Below are positions 19,278-31,032 of a stretch of DNA of 64,000 bases, in pieces (the first letter of the stretch is position 1; every line of letters starts with the position of its first letter). A program made the translations under genes and the position numbers. The notes below the pieces were generated by a model. That model saw nothing but the letters and a program-made list of their open reading frames with translations, was not told the origin of the DNA and did not search any database. Origin of the DNA: Arbacia lixula (lineage: Eukaryota; Echinodermata; Echinoidea; Arbacioida; Arbaciidae); assembly GCA_963669155.1 (NCBI GenBank), contig OZ022577.1:6248788-6312787 (forward strand), given 5' to 3'.

Positions 19278-22200
19278 TCCCCGCCTACCTACAATATGGT
19301 TACAGACCTCGCCAATGTTGTGGACCACCCGGCGGGCGAGAGTGGGGGCGTGGGTCTGGGATAGGATCCACGACCCAACATTACATCGATAGGGGCTTCA
19401 CCCACCCATGAATAAGTCAAACGCCCAATGAATGGTGTGGATGGTGAATGATAAGGCAGTGTCATGATGAGTGAGTTGCACTTCATTGCAAAATTGGTAT
19501 GCATTGTATTTACCCGTATCACTAGCCGCCATTATTATATCTTATAATTTCTAGCAACATTTTATATTTCGAAATGGATCGTAAAGCTACGACAGATCCT
19601 CACAATGTTAAAAAAAACTGATATTGCTTTTTGTACCAATGTAGATCAACCAGGAAATAGAGGGGGCGTAAACTGCGGGGTTTTTTTCGAGGAAGGGGGG
19701 GGGGGGATATTGTTGTATCAACCTGTGTGTTCATTGTGTGGTTCTCAAAGAATAGAGGGGATGCACGCCCCCAGCCTGAATCCGTCACTGTCAACAGCGA
19801 TTTGTTGTAATCATACTGAGATGCTTGGTGTTTTGGCCGATGAATCTATTTACTGGCAGCTTCTAAGATGGTAAATCATGATGTCATAGAGCGATACATT
19901 ACAACTTTAGTCATTGTTCGTGTTTAAATAGCATCAGTTGTGTGTTAACCAATCAAGCAGCATAGTATTATCAAATCCCATGTTTATCATTCACGCTCGG
20001 ACGCAGGAGACAGAGCTGTGAAAATGAATCGGTCGTTGTGGCTATATTCTCGACAAAATGCGTGTGAAATTCATATTGTTCTTATATTCTGGCGTGTACG
20101 TACTTGCTTGGTTTCCCCTAGTACAATTACTACTGAACCATTTGATAGCAAGGATAGTTTCGATAATTTATCAAAAAGATATTGCCCGTAATCTTATATC
20201 CGTACTCATTTGGTTTTCCCAGTGAGGTGTTGGGAAGGAGAAACAACTCGAGCATAATATATTTAAACATCTGCATGAATACTTAATCGTGCCAGTGAAT
20301 GTCAAAAGCATTCCACAACAGACAATGCTTTGAATATCCCAAGCTCGGCAAAGACATTTTGGGAGATGTGAACTTGGAAAGAAATGTCTTTAATTCCCCA
20401 TTTTGTGTGTAAAATCTTTGTTCTTATCACATTATTTAGCAATTTTCATGAAACTTAAGGGCAACAATATTTAGGATCCTGTAATCGTTTTTTTTTTCTC
20501 AAGGATTGAGGAATGATGAATTAACGGAAATATAAGACATAATTTCCTCCACACAAAATTGACTTATTTCTTCATTTTTCGTTCATTTTTATCGTTAATA
20601 TAACAGTATTTGCGTGCATTTGTGTGCATCTGTGATATTTTATTTGAAAACTCGTTTATTTTTGTTTGCTGGTATCTGTTTTGATCACAAATATATTGAT
20701 GCCATTAACGTACAAAACTGGACAAGCGAAGTGAGAATCTACATTTCTCTCTGAGAAGCCGTTGCCATACAGTCACGTTCGTAATTGTTAAAACACCTCA
20801 AAAGCAGATGTTGAGAATACATAAGTTTTCGGCGGTGCCGAGCATGGAATCAAAGAAAGAATATTGATGTATATCCTTCTATAACCATGATATCATTATC
20901 ATAACGGTTTGCCGTATCAGGTTCCATGGCCCTATATTGTCACTGCTGCACTAATTACAATGAAAGCTTGCTTCGTTAATTATGTCAAAGTCATATTGGC
21001 CGTATAGTCATGGTGTGTACTGCTGTGATACTGTTACTGCTGTACCATTCGCAACGATATTTTCGTTGATTTATATATAGCCGTAGTCTTATACATATAC
21101 AATGATGTGCACTCACTTGTTTTCCCCCTAGTAGTGTTAAGGAATGTTGAACCATTCACACGTATAGCTTCCTTGATTTATACAAATGATAATGCTTGTA
21201 GTGTTATGTAATCCGTACTCATTTGGTTTTCCTTAGTATTGTTCAATGAAATACATTTTCGGTCCGAAATGACGAAAGGTATGGATACATGACAAATTCT
21301 GAAATGTACCCTAATTGTTTATACCCTTCATAAAAAAAAACTAATATTTTGACGGTATTCAATCGAACTTGTTATAAGGATAGAGTTAATGATAAATAAA
21401 TTGCTTTGATAGGCAATATAGGCATATGTCAAAAGTCACGGTTGATTCTGATTGAGTTGTATGTTAAGGAATAAACAGAGGTCAAATAACATTTTCTCCA
21501 CCCACATACATGTAATGTATCGTGAGGAATCACAGCAATATTTCATCGTTTGTGCACACAGTGATTTGTAGTCGGTTTGGTTTAGTTTATACATTCTATG
21601 AATGTTCTTATTTTTGTCTCATCTGATTGACTTCGTTAATACATAATTCGATTGTTTCTGTTTATGTGCCATGCGTTTATAGTTGCATAAGGATGTGCAT
21701 GCCAAATTGCATTGATTACCATGTAACCATCGTCCCTGGGAAGACCCGTGCCTCATAGACTGATGAGGCTACCCTGGTAGAAGGACACTAAACAAATACA
21801 CGTAAGTAGATCATACCGCATTATGCTATTGCATCACCACTTGTATATCAATATAAGGCAGCAGTTAAATGTATCTAGGGGAGCAAAGACTTAGTAAAAA
21901 ATAGATTTCTATACTATTTTCAATAAATTCTACAAAACAAGCGGATATGCGTAATTGTTATTTATTTTCTTATATAATATTGCAGCATGGCTTGTACAAC
22001 ATCGTCATTTTCCTCAGCCCAGAAAAGTTAAGTAGTATTAAGCAATACGTTACAGGAACTCCCGTCTCGAAAAAACCCCGGCACATTATTTATCTGTTTT
22101 AGCAGAAATGTGTTAGAGTGAAAGAGAGAGAGAGAGGGAGAGAGAGAGAGAGAGAGAGAGTACTGGAATCTATGAGTGAGACTAGATTTTGAAAGTGTTA

Positions 22201-22709
22201 TGTATTTCTTTTTCTTTGCCTTGTAGACCGGTCTGGATTTTGGACATCTGTTTTATTCATTTGTTATTGTAATACAATCTCGGTATTCGCTCTGCTCTTG
22301 AGGTGCACATATTTATTGCTTGTTCGTTTCTCTGCCTTATTGTTGTTGTTTTTTATCTTGTAATCTTATTTTGATCTTGTTAATCATATGTAAATATTGT
22401 GATTTGTGTTGAGTTTCAATAAAAACTATAAATATATATATAAAAAAAAGAACGTAGCATATGATTACCACGAAGAAAAAAGGCGTGGATTATTCAAAGT
22501 GTAGTAATACAGACAGATAGATCATCGTCCTGAAAATAGTGTTTTGTGTGTAAGTGGACATTGTTGGTTAGTGTATCTGTGTGCGTGTATGTTTATTTCT
22601 CACTTTTGGACAATAGGGATATGTTATGGAAGGATATAAATCGACCAACTTTCTTAGAACCGATGCTCGACATCGCCAAAAAGTTATGTACTCTACATGT
22701 GCTTTTCTA
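19278..22709. other. SRCR 3' flank, no gene seen
   Basis: AT-rich sequence without convincing exons. Two diverged copies of a segment containing CCGTACTCATTTGGTTTTCC lie near 20110-20225 and 21110-21245, with a related stretch between them, which looks like an old low-copy tandem repeat. An AATAAA followed by an A/T-rich tract at about 22420-22450 could be a distant polyadenylation signal. A GA microsatellite is at 22118-22160. Confidence 0.45.
22118..22160. repeat. GA microsatellite
   Basis: Run of GA dinucleotides with two interruptions. Confidence 0.9.
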
Positions 22710-22750
22710 CGGAGCCCCTAAAGGGACATGAAATAACGCGGTTTTTTTTT

Positions 22751-23318
22751 ATTTATCTCGGGGCCCCGACTTATAATCTCGGGGCCCCGACTTAATATCT
22801 CGGGGCCCCGACTTATTATCTCGGGGCCCCGACTTATTATCTCGGGGCCCCGACTTATTATCTCGGGGCCCCGACTTAATATCTCGGGGCCCCGACTTAA
22901 TATCTCGGGGCCCCGACTTAATATCTCGGGGCCCCGACTTAATATCTCGGGGCCCCGACTTAATATCTCGGGGCCCAGACTTAATATCTCGGGGCCCCGA
23001 CTTAATATCTCGGGGCCCCGACTTAATATCTCGGGGCCCCGACTTAATATCTCGGGGCCCCGACTTATTATCTCGGGGCCCCGAGATATTAAGTCGGGAC
23101 CCCGACTTATTATCTCGGGGCCCCGACTTATTATCTCGGGGCCCCGACTTATTTTCTCGGGGCCCCGACTTATTATCTCGGGGCCCCGACTTAATATCTC
23201 GGGGCCCCGACTTAATATCTCGGGGCCCCGACTTAATATCTCGGGGCCCCGACTTAATATCTCGGGGCCCCGACTTATTATCTCGGGGCCCCGACTTAAT
23301 ATCTCGGGGCCCCGAGAT
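22751..23318. repeat. Left subterminal array, about 27 x 21 bp
   Basis: The unit is ATCTCGGGGCCCCGACTTAA plus T, with small variation (TTATT or TTAAT in the spacer). The core TCGGGGCCCCGA is a perfect 12-bp palindrome. One unit near 23070-23105 is flipped, giving a local hairpin. Because 21 is divisible by three, all frames stay open across the array (an SGPRDIK-type repeat on the minus strand); this is a by-product of the period, not evidence of a protein. Confidence 0.95.
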
Positions 23319-23763
23319 AATCATTCAATCACGGCTTATCTATTCTGACCTACTCTGACAAAAGGAAGCAACTAACAAAAGACACTTTTCTTGTAAATGA
23401 GCAAAAGTAGACAACGGGGGGGGGGGGATAAGGGGATGCATTCCCTCCCCCCCCCCCCCCCCCCCCACCTCACAAGGCGGGGGGGGGGGGTGGCATGTAC
23501 AATCATCCCCCCCCCCCCTCCCCCAGGTTTGGGGGAATGATATTTGCTTTCTTAATAAGTCATAATGATGATAACAATAGTAAATTAATAATGATAACTA
23601 TAATGTTGATGATAATAATTATGATGATGACGATAATAATCCTTATCATTATTGAAATTGTGTTTATTGGTATTAGCCTCATTCACACGATGAAAGCCAA
23701 TTCAGATGGTAAAAAAGAAAAAAAATTGCAAGTATTTTGTGGTTATCTTGTGGTTTGTCCTCA

Positions 23764-24434
23764 CTAAGCAAAATAGCATAACTTTTTATCGAAGCGGTTT
23801 TGGCAAAATAATTTGCAGGATTGTTCTTTAACTTATTGACTAACCTCTGTGTGAAAATCACATTAATCCAATAAGTCATGCGTGAGTGGGCAAAGTTAAG
23901 AAGCAAAAATGTAACTTTTCAAAAGTCACAAGGGTAATTTTGGGTTTCTGTCATATGAATTTTTGATGAATTCCATTTCTGGTGCATATCCTTTCATTGT
24001 TTATCATTCATCTCTCGATGCACCTACACCTATCCTGACATTTTAACCCATTGTTCTGGTTGAGTGAGCACCGTTTTGCAAATACTCATCCTTCTTGAGT
24101 TTAAAACTTTTAAGAAACCTTTATTTTGGTATTTTGACAAAGATTTAACATGACCTATTATGTAAACATTAGAAGTCATTTCCGTGTCAAGGGTTAATTG
24201 AATACATTTTAAAAATCGCACGAGAAATACCAAAATGTACTGTTAAAACGGCATAAACAATTGCCCTTGTGGCTTTTGAAAAGTTACATTTTTGCCTTTA
24301 AAATTTGCCCACTCACGCATGACTAATTAGATTAATGTCATTTTCACACAGAGGTTAGTCAATAAGTTAAAGAACAATCCTGCAAATTATTTTGCCAAAA
24401 CCGCTTCGATAAAAAGTTATGCTATTTTGCTTAG
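23764..24434. mobile_element. 671-bp element with about 180-bp terminal inverted repeats, nested
   Basis: The left arm starts CTAAGCAAAATAGCATAACT and runs to about 23945. The right arm (about 24255-24434) is its inverse, ending AGTTATGCTATTTTGCTTAG. Internal matches include CGAAGCGGTTTTGGCAAAAT, TTTGCAGGATTGTTCTTTAA and CATGCGTGAGTGGGCAAA. The target duplication is unclear because the right end runs into a G tract. It lies inside the 22710-25528 element and so is younger than it or moved with it. Confidence 0.88.
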
Positions 24435-24579
24435 GAGGGGGGGGGGGGGGGGGTGAGGGGCTTACTTTTTTTGTTGTATTTAGAAAACAAAAACACGTGG
24501 TCAGTCCGCTAAGCAGGAGGCCTTGTCTGTGAGTGTGTCCCTTATATAATTCATAGCGTGAATTGATTTTCGGATTCTA

Positions 24580-24845
24580 GGATGGCTCACAATAAGAAGT
24601 GGAAAACATCAAAGATCACTCCTTTTCAAGCATAATGAGAAAGAAGAACATGATGACGAACAGCCGTCTACATCAAAATCGGACGATGTCAGAGATAGGC
24701 CTGTTCGTCCGGAAGTTCAACCGGAAAAACAAGTGCCGTTGAGGGCGATGGAGCATCTGATGCGAAAGATGATGAAACTGATGCCGGTTTTGACGACTGG
24801 GATAGCCCCAATCACCCCCTGCAACTTCTTCCATTCCCGTACTAG
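24580..24845 (+). pseudogene. Short acidic coding relic inside the 2.8-kb element
   Basis: After ATG at 24582 (MAHNKKWKTSKITPFQ), shifting frames give EEHDDEQPSTSKSDDVRDRP and later GASDAKDDETDAGFDDWDSP. This is low-complexity acidic sequence like the N-terminal parts of some transposase-derived proteins that begin with basic KITxFF-like segments. It needs frame changes and ends by about 24845. Family not identified. Confidence 0.35.
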
Positions 24846-24879
24846 AAACTAAACCGCAGAAAATTCTGTTTTAATGTAC

Positions 24880-24885
<6 letters not shown>

Positions 24886-24937
<52 letters not shown>
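24886..24937. repeat. GA microsatellite followed by GT-rich sequence
   Basis: About 25 GA dinucleotides, then a GT run to about 24970. Confidence 0.95.
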
Positions 24938-24940
<3 letters not shown>

Positions 24941-25351
24941 GTGTGTGTGTGCGTGCACGCTTGTGTGTGTTATTTTACCTCATTAAATATGCATCAGATT
25001 GCACGATTCCAAGTTCAAAATTGCAAAAGCTCCCTACCGAGGGAGGGGGGACATCCCCCTCCCACACCCTACCCCCGGCTCGGTCGCTTCGCTCCCTCGC
25101 TCGGGCGCTTTCGCGCCCTCTCGAGCATTGGCAGCCCAGTCATCCCCCCCCCCCCCCACCAGTTGTACGAACCTGTCTACGCCACTGTTTGTAAGGAATG
25201 CTGGGTACCATCAAGAATATCAATAACCCAGATTTGAGCGATTTGTCACTTGCTTCCTTTTGTCACAGTAGGGCAACATAGCGCATGCGGCGCGAGCTGC
25301 ACTGCACTCGTGCATGCTGTAGGTATAGTAGCTAGTACGTATCGACGATCG

Positions 25352-25488
25352 CGATTAAGTCGGGGCCCCGAGATATTAAGTCGGGGCCCCGAGATAATTA
25401 AGTCGGGGCCCCGAGATATATTAAGTCGGGGCCCCGAGATAATAAGTCGGGGCCCCGAGATATTAAGTCGGGGCCCCGAGATAATAAA
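25352..25488. repeat. Right subterminal array, about 6 units, inverted relative to the left array
   Basis: Units read AAGTCGGGGCCCCGAGATAT, the inverse of the left array, with spacer length varying by a few bases. The array is followed by an A run and the right terminal repeat. Confidence 0.93.
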
Positions 25489-25529
25489 AAAAAGACCCGC
25501 GTGATTTTATGTCCCTTTAGGGGCTCTGT

Positions 25530-28500
25530 AATTTTCAGGTTGTTTAACAAAAGCTTATTTCTGATTTGATCGCAATTTAAAAAAAAATAATGCACATTTT
25601 AAAAACGATTCAAGCATTTTGCTATTTGCAGATTTTATTGTGGGTTAAGGTGTTTTTCATAACATGAATTACAACACAGTATTTATTATTTTATATAGGT
25701 GTATGCCTGAGCTCTTTGTCGTATTCTTTGTAAGCCTTCTGACAAGATAGTTTCACTAAGGGTTACACTACATTTATGTTGCTGCTGTTTGCCCAAGTTA
25801 AATTCATGATGTCGATTCATGATGTAAAATCCTTCACTAAAATGTTTCTTTCATATTTCTGATTTACTTGAAACCAACCTTTTTTCAGGGTGTACTATCC
25901 CTTGGAAACTGGCGACTAATACGAGTAATTACGCAAGTGAGTCGATCGCGCGCCGCGACTAAAAATGAGGGATTATGGTGCCCAAAGGGTCAAGTCAAAG
26001 AGGAAAAAAGAAGTAAATGTTACGTCATATGCACTCCAATTGCATGTTAGACGTCATTATGATTATGATGGCATGTATCAATATGACAAACATCTACAAA
26101 GTATAATTACTAACATACATGTTGAACTCATTAAAGTGCAATCATTGCTGCATACAACCTTAAAGACAGGGTGTCCTTGCACGTGAACAAATGAAACATT
26201 GTAGAAACCACGGAAAATTGAAGGAGATACTGTAAATATAGAACTTCCTTGAGGAGGTTTTGCTGGGCGGGTCGTCCGAAACCTATAGCGACAAGAGACC
26301 GCTTTGTGCTATGCTCTGCGTCAGTCCGCTCCACGGTGCATGCGATCAATGGGAGTAATGCACGCATCGCTCGCTGAAAGGGACAATACGATTGTGAATG
26401 TAGACTACGCTCGCGGCGGTTCGTGAAGCTATGACTGTGAGATTTCATGCACGTTATTGTTAGGATAAACTGATTTCTGCCGAGTTTCAAGAATTTTGCA
26501 AATGAGATACACTGTCTCTAAGCAACCATCTACAAGGACGCACCACTCATTTGTTACTTGAGTAACTGTGATGTAGGCCACGAATAAGTGCGAATAAACT
26601 CGGTGAAGAATGGCAAAGGACGGGTCAGTGCGAAAGGGGGAGCTTAGAATGACCTGGAAAGAACTGCAACGATGTGTTACGAACTGAGAGAATACTGGAC
26701 GAGCTGCTTCTTTGCACTTCGTTTCTGTTGGCCGGGGATAAGGATGCGTGCAAGATCGATACCCGCACAGCCTTGCAGGTAGTGTATCTCTTTTGAAAAT
26801 ATCAAATGAAAATAAAAAGGAAGACGCACAAGCAGAAATGAACAAACGTACAAATTAATGGTGCAGCCAACCAACATACATACATATTCTTTACCTCCAT
26901 CCCTTTTTCTAATACATGAATATGCAAACTCGTTTTTGAATTCCCAATCAATTACCCCTCTTGAAAAACGAACGCATCAAACAATCCCGCCCACCCCCCC
27001 CCCCCCCCCCCCACACACACACACATTTCCTTTCCTTGTTCTTCCTCGGTCTCATACTCCAATATTTATTGCATACCAGCCCCTCTCTCTCCTCACATCA
27101 AATTAACACATAATTATTCCCAAATTCCTCATCCCGTTCACCTCCAACCCCATTCCTCTTCCAATCTCTCTCAATTGTCCCTTCACCTTCTCCCACCTCC
27201 CATTATTGCTCGCTATTCCCCTCTGTATTCTCCATACCATCCCGCCCCGCCCGCCATCGCTCTGTGCTCTTCCGTCCTCCATCTCACCCACCCGTTCCTC
27301 CTTCTCTCTGGCTTCTTCTCTCTATATTCTCTAAACGTGTTCCAACTCACATATCTGAAGAACGTCAAGATCTATCCAATCATTAAAGGTAACTGCTTTC
27401 CACGGCTCTTTATTATGTGCTAGAATGAATCACGATTACATTTCTGCATTTCTCTTTCCACAATATAAAAGAAATCTTAGTTAGATTTCATACGTAATAT
27501 CTATGATTGTATATATATTACGGACGTGTAGGCTAAATGAAGTTTAGACAGAAATATCTTTAAAAGTATATAGTTCTTACACTAATCCACATATGCTCCG
27601 GAAGACATTCATCTTACAGCGGATCCAAAATATAAATGATCATTAAGATGTTGATTGAATTTCCTATCTCTGAATGCAGCATCGTCAAATACTGAAGTCA
27701 TCAAGTAAAATAATATGTTTATAATTTGTCATTTCTAATCAGGATGCAAGTATGACATATTCATAGACAAGTTTCAAAACAAAAACGAGTTGTACGCACA
27801 CATCTGACTCTCTATGGTTCTAAGAAGAGGCAGTGTGCTCTCAGAACGAAGCAGACTAATAAAGTAAACTCGCCTGAAAAGACCAAGCCAGGGTAGTATC
27901 GGTCAGTATGACGGTATCGGTATCGTGGCAAAATCAGGATCACGTGATAGAATCGTTTCAAAGTTATAGTTATTTACATCGAAAGAGACTGGGATCCGTG
28001 ATGGCAGCTTTATGCAGTTTTACCATGATTACGGGATCCGTAGTTTTTACCTCTACTATTCACCAGCGTGTAGAACACAGTAACCATGGTTACGATCCTG
28101 ACTCAATCTCCATACATTCTTAATTCATAATACATGATTTTCGACCCTGTATACCACCATTGCTATATACCAGAACGTTTTCCCTTGTCCCACATAATTT
28201 GCCAATAACGAATCTACTGAAGCCAGTGTACCGTACAATAATATCGACTAGGTAAAATCTATTTTTTGTACTATAAGCTACTATAAGGCATTACGAATAA
28301 CATTACTTACATAATATACATTGATGTTGCATACATCAAAACGGCTCTTTGTGCATACATCAAAGCATGTACATGGATGTAATCGAACAAAACACGGTTT
28401 TTGAAGAACAAGAAAGTCAAACCCAGGACTTTCATCATTAATATGATGAAAATGAAAGCGCTGCATAGGTTCAATAATGACAAGTCATACTCTGGCATTT

Positions 28501-30800
28501 ACTTTTTTACATGCATTCCGTTAAAATTCATTTAAAAACAGGGTAGTCTTTGCAGATCGAGCCTGACGGCCGTACACGTACACTCATGATCACATGGTAT
28601 ATACACATAGATACAATCACACAAAACATGCTGTGGGAAAAACAGGAAAAACGTGTAATAAACGTGGGCTATATATTCATGAAAATTACAAAGCCATTGT
28701 TAAATAGTTGATATAATTTCATGTAACTGTATGTAGTTCAGTAGGTATCTAATATTAATACGATTTAAAGATATGGCCCTATGAATTGATATGATCAAAA
28801 CAAAGAAAATAGAAATTAAACTTAAGTGTCAAACACTGATGCTAGCAAAGTCTTAATACGCGAAGTCTCTGAAAACGGTGAAAAGCATCTCATGTCAACA
28901 TCTGAATATTCAGTTGAAGCGTGACATCATCAATCAGCAGGACTTGATCGATATTCTTGTTTAGAAACTCACAAGTATTTAGTGATTACAATCAGATGAG
29001 GTGATACTCAGTTTGATTAAGATACAACTACATTGTCGGAAAGTATGAAACATACATTCTCATATGCATACATAAACGAAAGTACATGAAATACATAATA
29101 AAACGATTTACATGGACCAGTATATAGATACTACGTGTCCTTCTTTTTGGACCAGGGAGTCAGTCTGATAATATCAAATGTATTACACGTGCTTTAGAAT
29201 TTGATATGTAGTGTATATTTATATGTATATATTCAGATAATCAAATAGGCAGCGACGAAATATAGGAATGTACGAAAGAGTTGGACATATATGTTACAAA
29301 GGCGGAGATGCAAAGAGAGAGAAAAAAAAATAAAGAGAGGAAGATAGCGGGATGCTGTTTATTTGTAATTTTTATGTTCTTGTCAATGTTGATACAAGAA
29401 GATAAGTGTATTAAACAACATACTGTACATGTAGCTAGGGGTCATACACACGTAAATCTCTACGTGCACAATTCATGATTTGTCTCCCCACGAAAAAGTT
29501 ATACCATTTCAAAGACTGCAAGTACATGTACCTTCTGGTGTATAACTTACTGTGTCTAGTATCTACACTCCCTTAGGGAGAATTGTGTAGTAGGAGACTC
29601 ACATCATTATCATCATAACTTGACCAACACTCACTTTTTCATTTTTTCCCGTGATGTATACATACAATGGCATGCGTACATACAGTAAACACACGTACAG
29701 TCAAGTATATGTACATATACAGTACGTCTATCATGTTTGTGTCTCGTAATACACATGACCTATGAGGTTGGTAATTAATATAATGTCATTGATGTTAATA
29801 AACTTGTAGGGGTTTATTTTGATGAGGTTCGTTATGTATCTAAGGGTTCCGGTGTGCAAGCTCAGCTTCCATGGACTCCTCCACTCTCACAATTCCTATC
29901 GTTTTAATGTCATCATGTCATTGCGTGATTCATTTTTTTTTATATGATTTATTTGAAAAGTATGCCAATGCACCAAGAACCCACCTTGAAACTTGAAAGC
30001 TTATATACATATGTAAATGAAACATGCATTTGAGAAGGCTAGATGTAAGATAGCCAAATGTCAGGAGAAGTTTATCATGAAATTCAGATAATTCAATTCA
30101 ATTCAATTCTGTATTCATTTAACAAACAAGAATAAACAACTTTCATGAACAATGAATATAAGGCATCTCCAGAAAGCCGATGGCTTGTGAGCTTGTGAGG
30201 TGGTTCAAAACACATAGGTATAAAGTCCATTATTTAAATGACATACAGTAAGATGAACCCGAGTACAGAAATTACATACAAATACATACTTAAAAAAATA
30301 CATCAAAGAAAGACTAATACAAGCAAATACAAACGAAGCAAAAAAAAACAAAAAACAAAGACAAAAAACCCCCACAAACAAATGTTTAAAAGCTAAGACA
30401 CTAATCAACAGAGTAAACAGTATGTAATATCAAAATGTCGAAATATAATGCGGCTATGTATACCTCCATATACCCCTCCACTCGAATTACAACAAAATAT
30501 GTGACTACGCACCACCCAAGCAAGGTCGAAAAACCTCCGCGTGCTCAATCATTTCAATAGTATGAGTGAGTTAATAACTTTGTTGCGGAGGAAAATTACC
30601 TTGCGACCTGCCAAAGTTATATGCACGATCAAGCTACTTGCTCTTGGGTGCGTCGCAGTATCACAACTATCCACATTCCTGACTTTTCACCATAAAGGGC
30701 GTGAGGCTCTAAAAATAAATAGTACTTAATTAAAAACACCAAGAAGCTCGCTCTTTATGATGAAACACAAAAGTGGCATAGAGCACGGAACGCAGGATAG
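25530..30800. other. Intergenic, repeats only
   Basis: Apart from MITE copy 1, no exon or RNA gene is recognised. Bases 26960-27330 are strongly pyrimidine-rich on the plus strand, including a C run. Bases 30090-30110 hold several AATTC units next to a T-rich minus-strand stretch, possibly the 3' tail of an old LINE on the minus strand. Confidence 0.45.
26163..26518 (+). mobile_element. TA-flanked MITE family, copy 1
   Basis: The left end is AAGACAGGGTGTCC and the right end is the inverse-like GATACACTGTCTC, with TA on both sides. Internal sequence shared with the other copies includes GGGCGGGTCGTCCGAAACCT, GGTGCATGCGATCAATGGGA and GTTCGTGAAGCTATGACT. The flanks outside this copy (ATTAAAGTGCAATCATT on the left, AAGCAACCATCTACAAGGAC on the right) also match those of copy 2, so the two copies share a larger host repeat. 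Confidence 0.85.
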
Positions 30801-30807
30801 AGAATAT

Positions 30808-31030
30808 AGCACCGAAGTGGTGACGCCACATGAGCATGCATGTTGTCAAGACAATCGGCTCCAACTCACTACAGTGAGAGGCTTAGCGGTCTGATATTGT
30901 CTATCGGTTTAGTGTTGGGCAATCCCTATCACCGCCCCAGCTGTGATAATCGCTGTTTGCTCGACCCGCATAGTTTAGAACCAGTTGTCCCGGCAACTAT
31001 GCTCAAACGACGTCACACCTCGGCACTTCA
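30808..31030. mobile_element. MITE with GAGTACCGAAGTGG-type ends, copy 1, abutting the TRIM stop codon
   Basis: The left end, CCGAAGTGGTGACGCCACAT, and the right end, read inverted (GAAGTGCCGAGGTGTGACGT), match the better-preserved ends of the second copy at 37369-37597. Inner TIR sequence includes TTGAGCAT or TGAGCATG and GACAACTGG or GACAATCGG. TA at 31031-31032 lies between the element and the TRIM stop codon. Confidence 0.8.
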
Positions 31031-31032
31031 TA

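Larger units (their letters stand above)
22710..25528. mobile_element. 2.8-kb TIR element with subterminal palindromic arrays
   Basis: The left end is CGGAGCCCCTAAAGGGACAT followed by GAAATAACGCGG and a T run. The right end, read inverted, is CAGAGCCCCTAAAGGGACAT followed by AAAATCACGCGG and a T run. TA lies directly outside both ends (22708-22709 and 25529-25530), as in the Tc1/mariner superfamily. Just inside each end is an array of a 21-bp unit containing TCGGGGCCCCGA, in opposite orientations. The interior holds G/C runs, a nested 671-bp inverted-repeat element, a short acidic coding relic and simple repeats. No transposase is recognised, so the element appears non-autonomous. Confidence 0.85.

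Noticed and set aside
22751-23318. CRISPR-like regular array
   Set aside because: The unit is 21 bp with no unique spacers, in an animal genome; it is a satellite array.
22749-23324. 191-codon open frame with SGPRDIK-type repeats
   Set aside because: It is a by-product of a 21-bp tandem unit; the frame follows the array exactly and stops at its edges.
24874-25237. Open frames through the GA/GT repeat
   Set aside because: Arg-Glu repeats from a microsatellite and proline runs from C tracts; not a protein.
26131-26845. Overlapping minus-strand frames similar between 26131-26490 and 33757-34092
   Set aside because: The similarity is due to the shared MITE, not to coding; frames differ in length and break differently.
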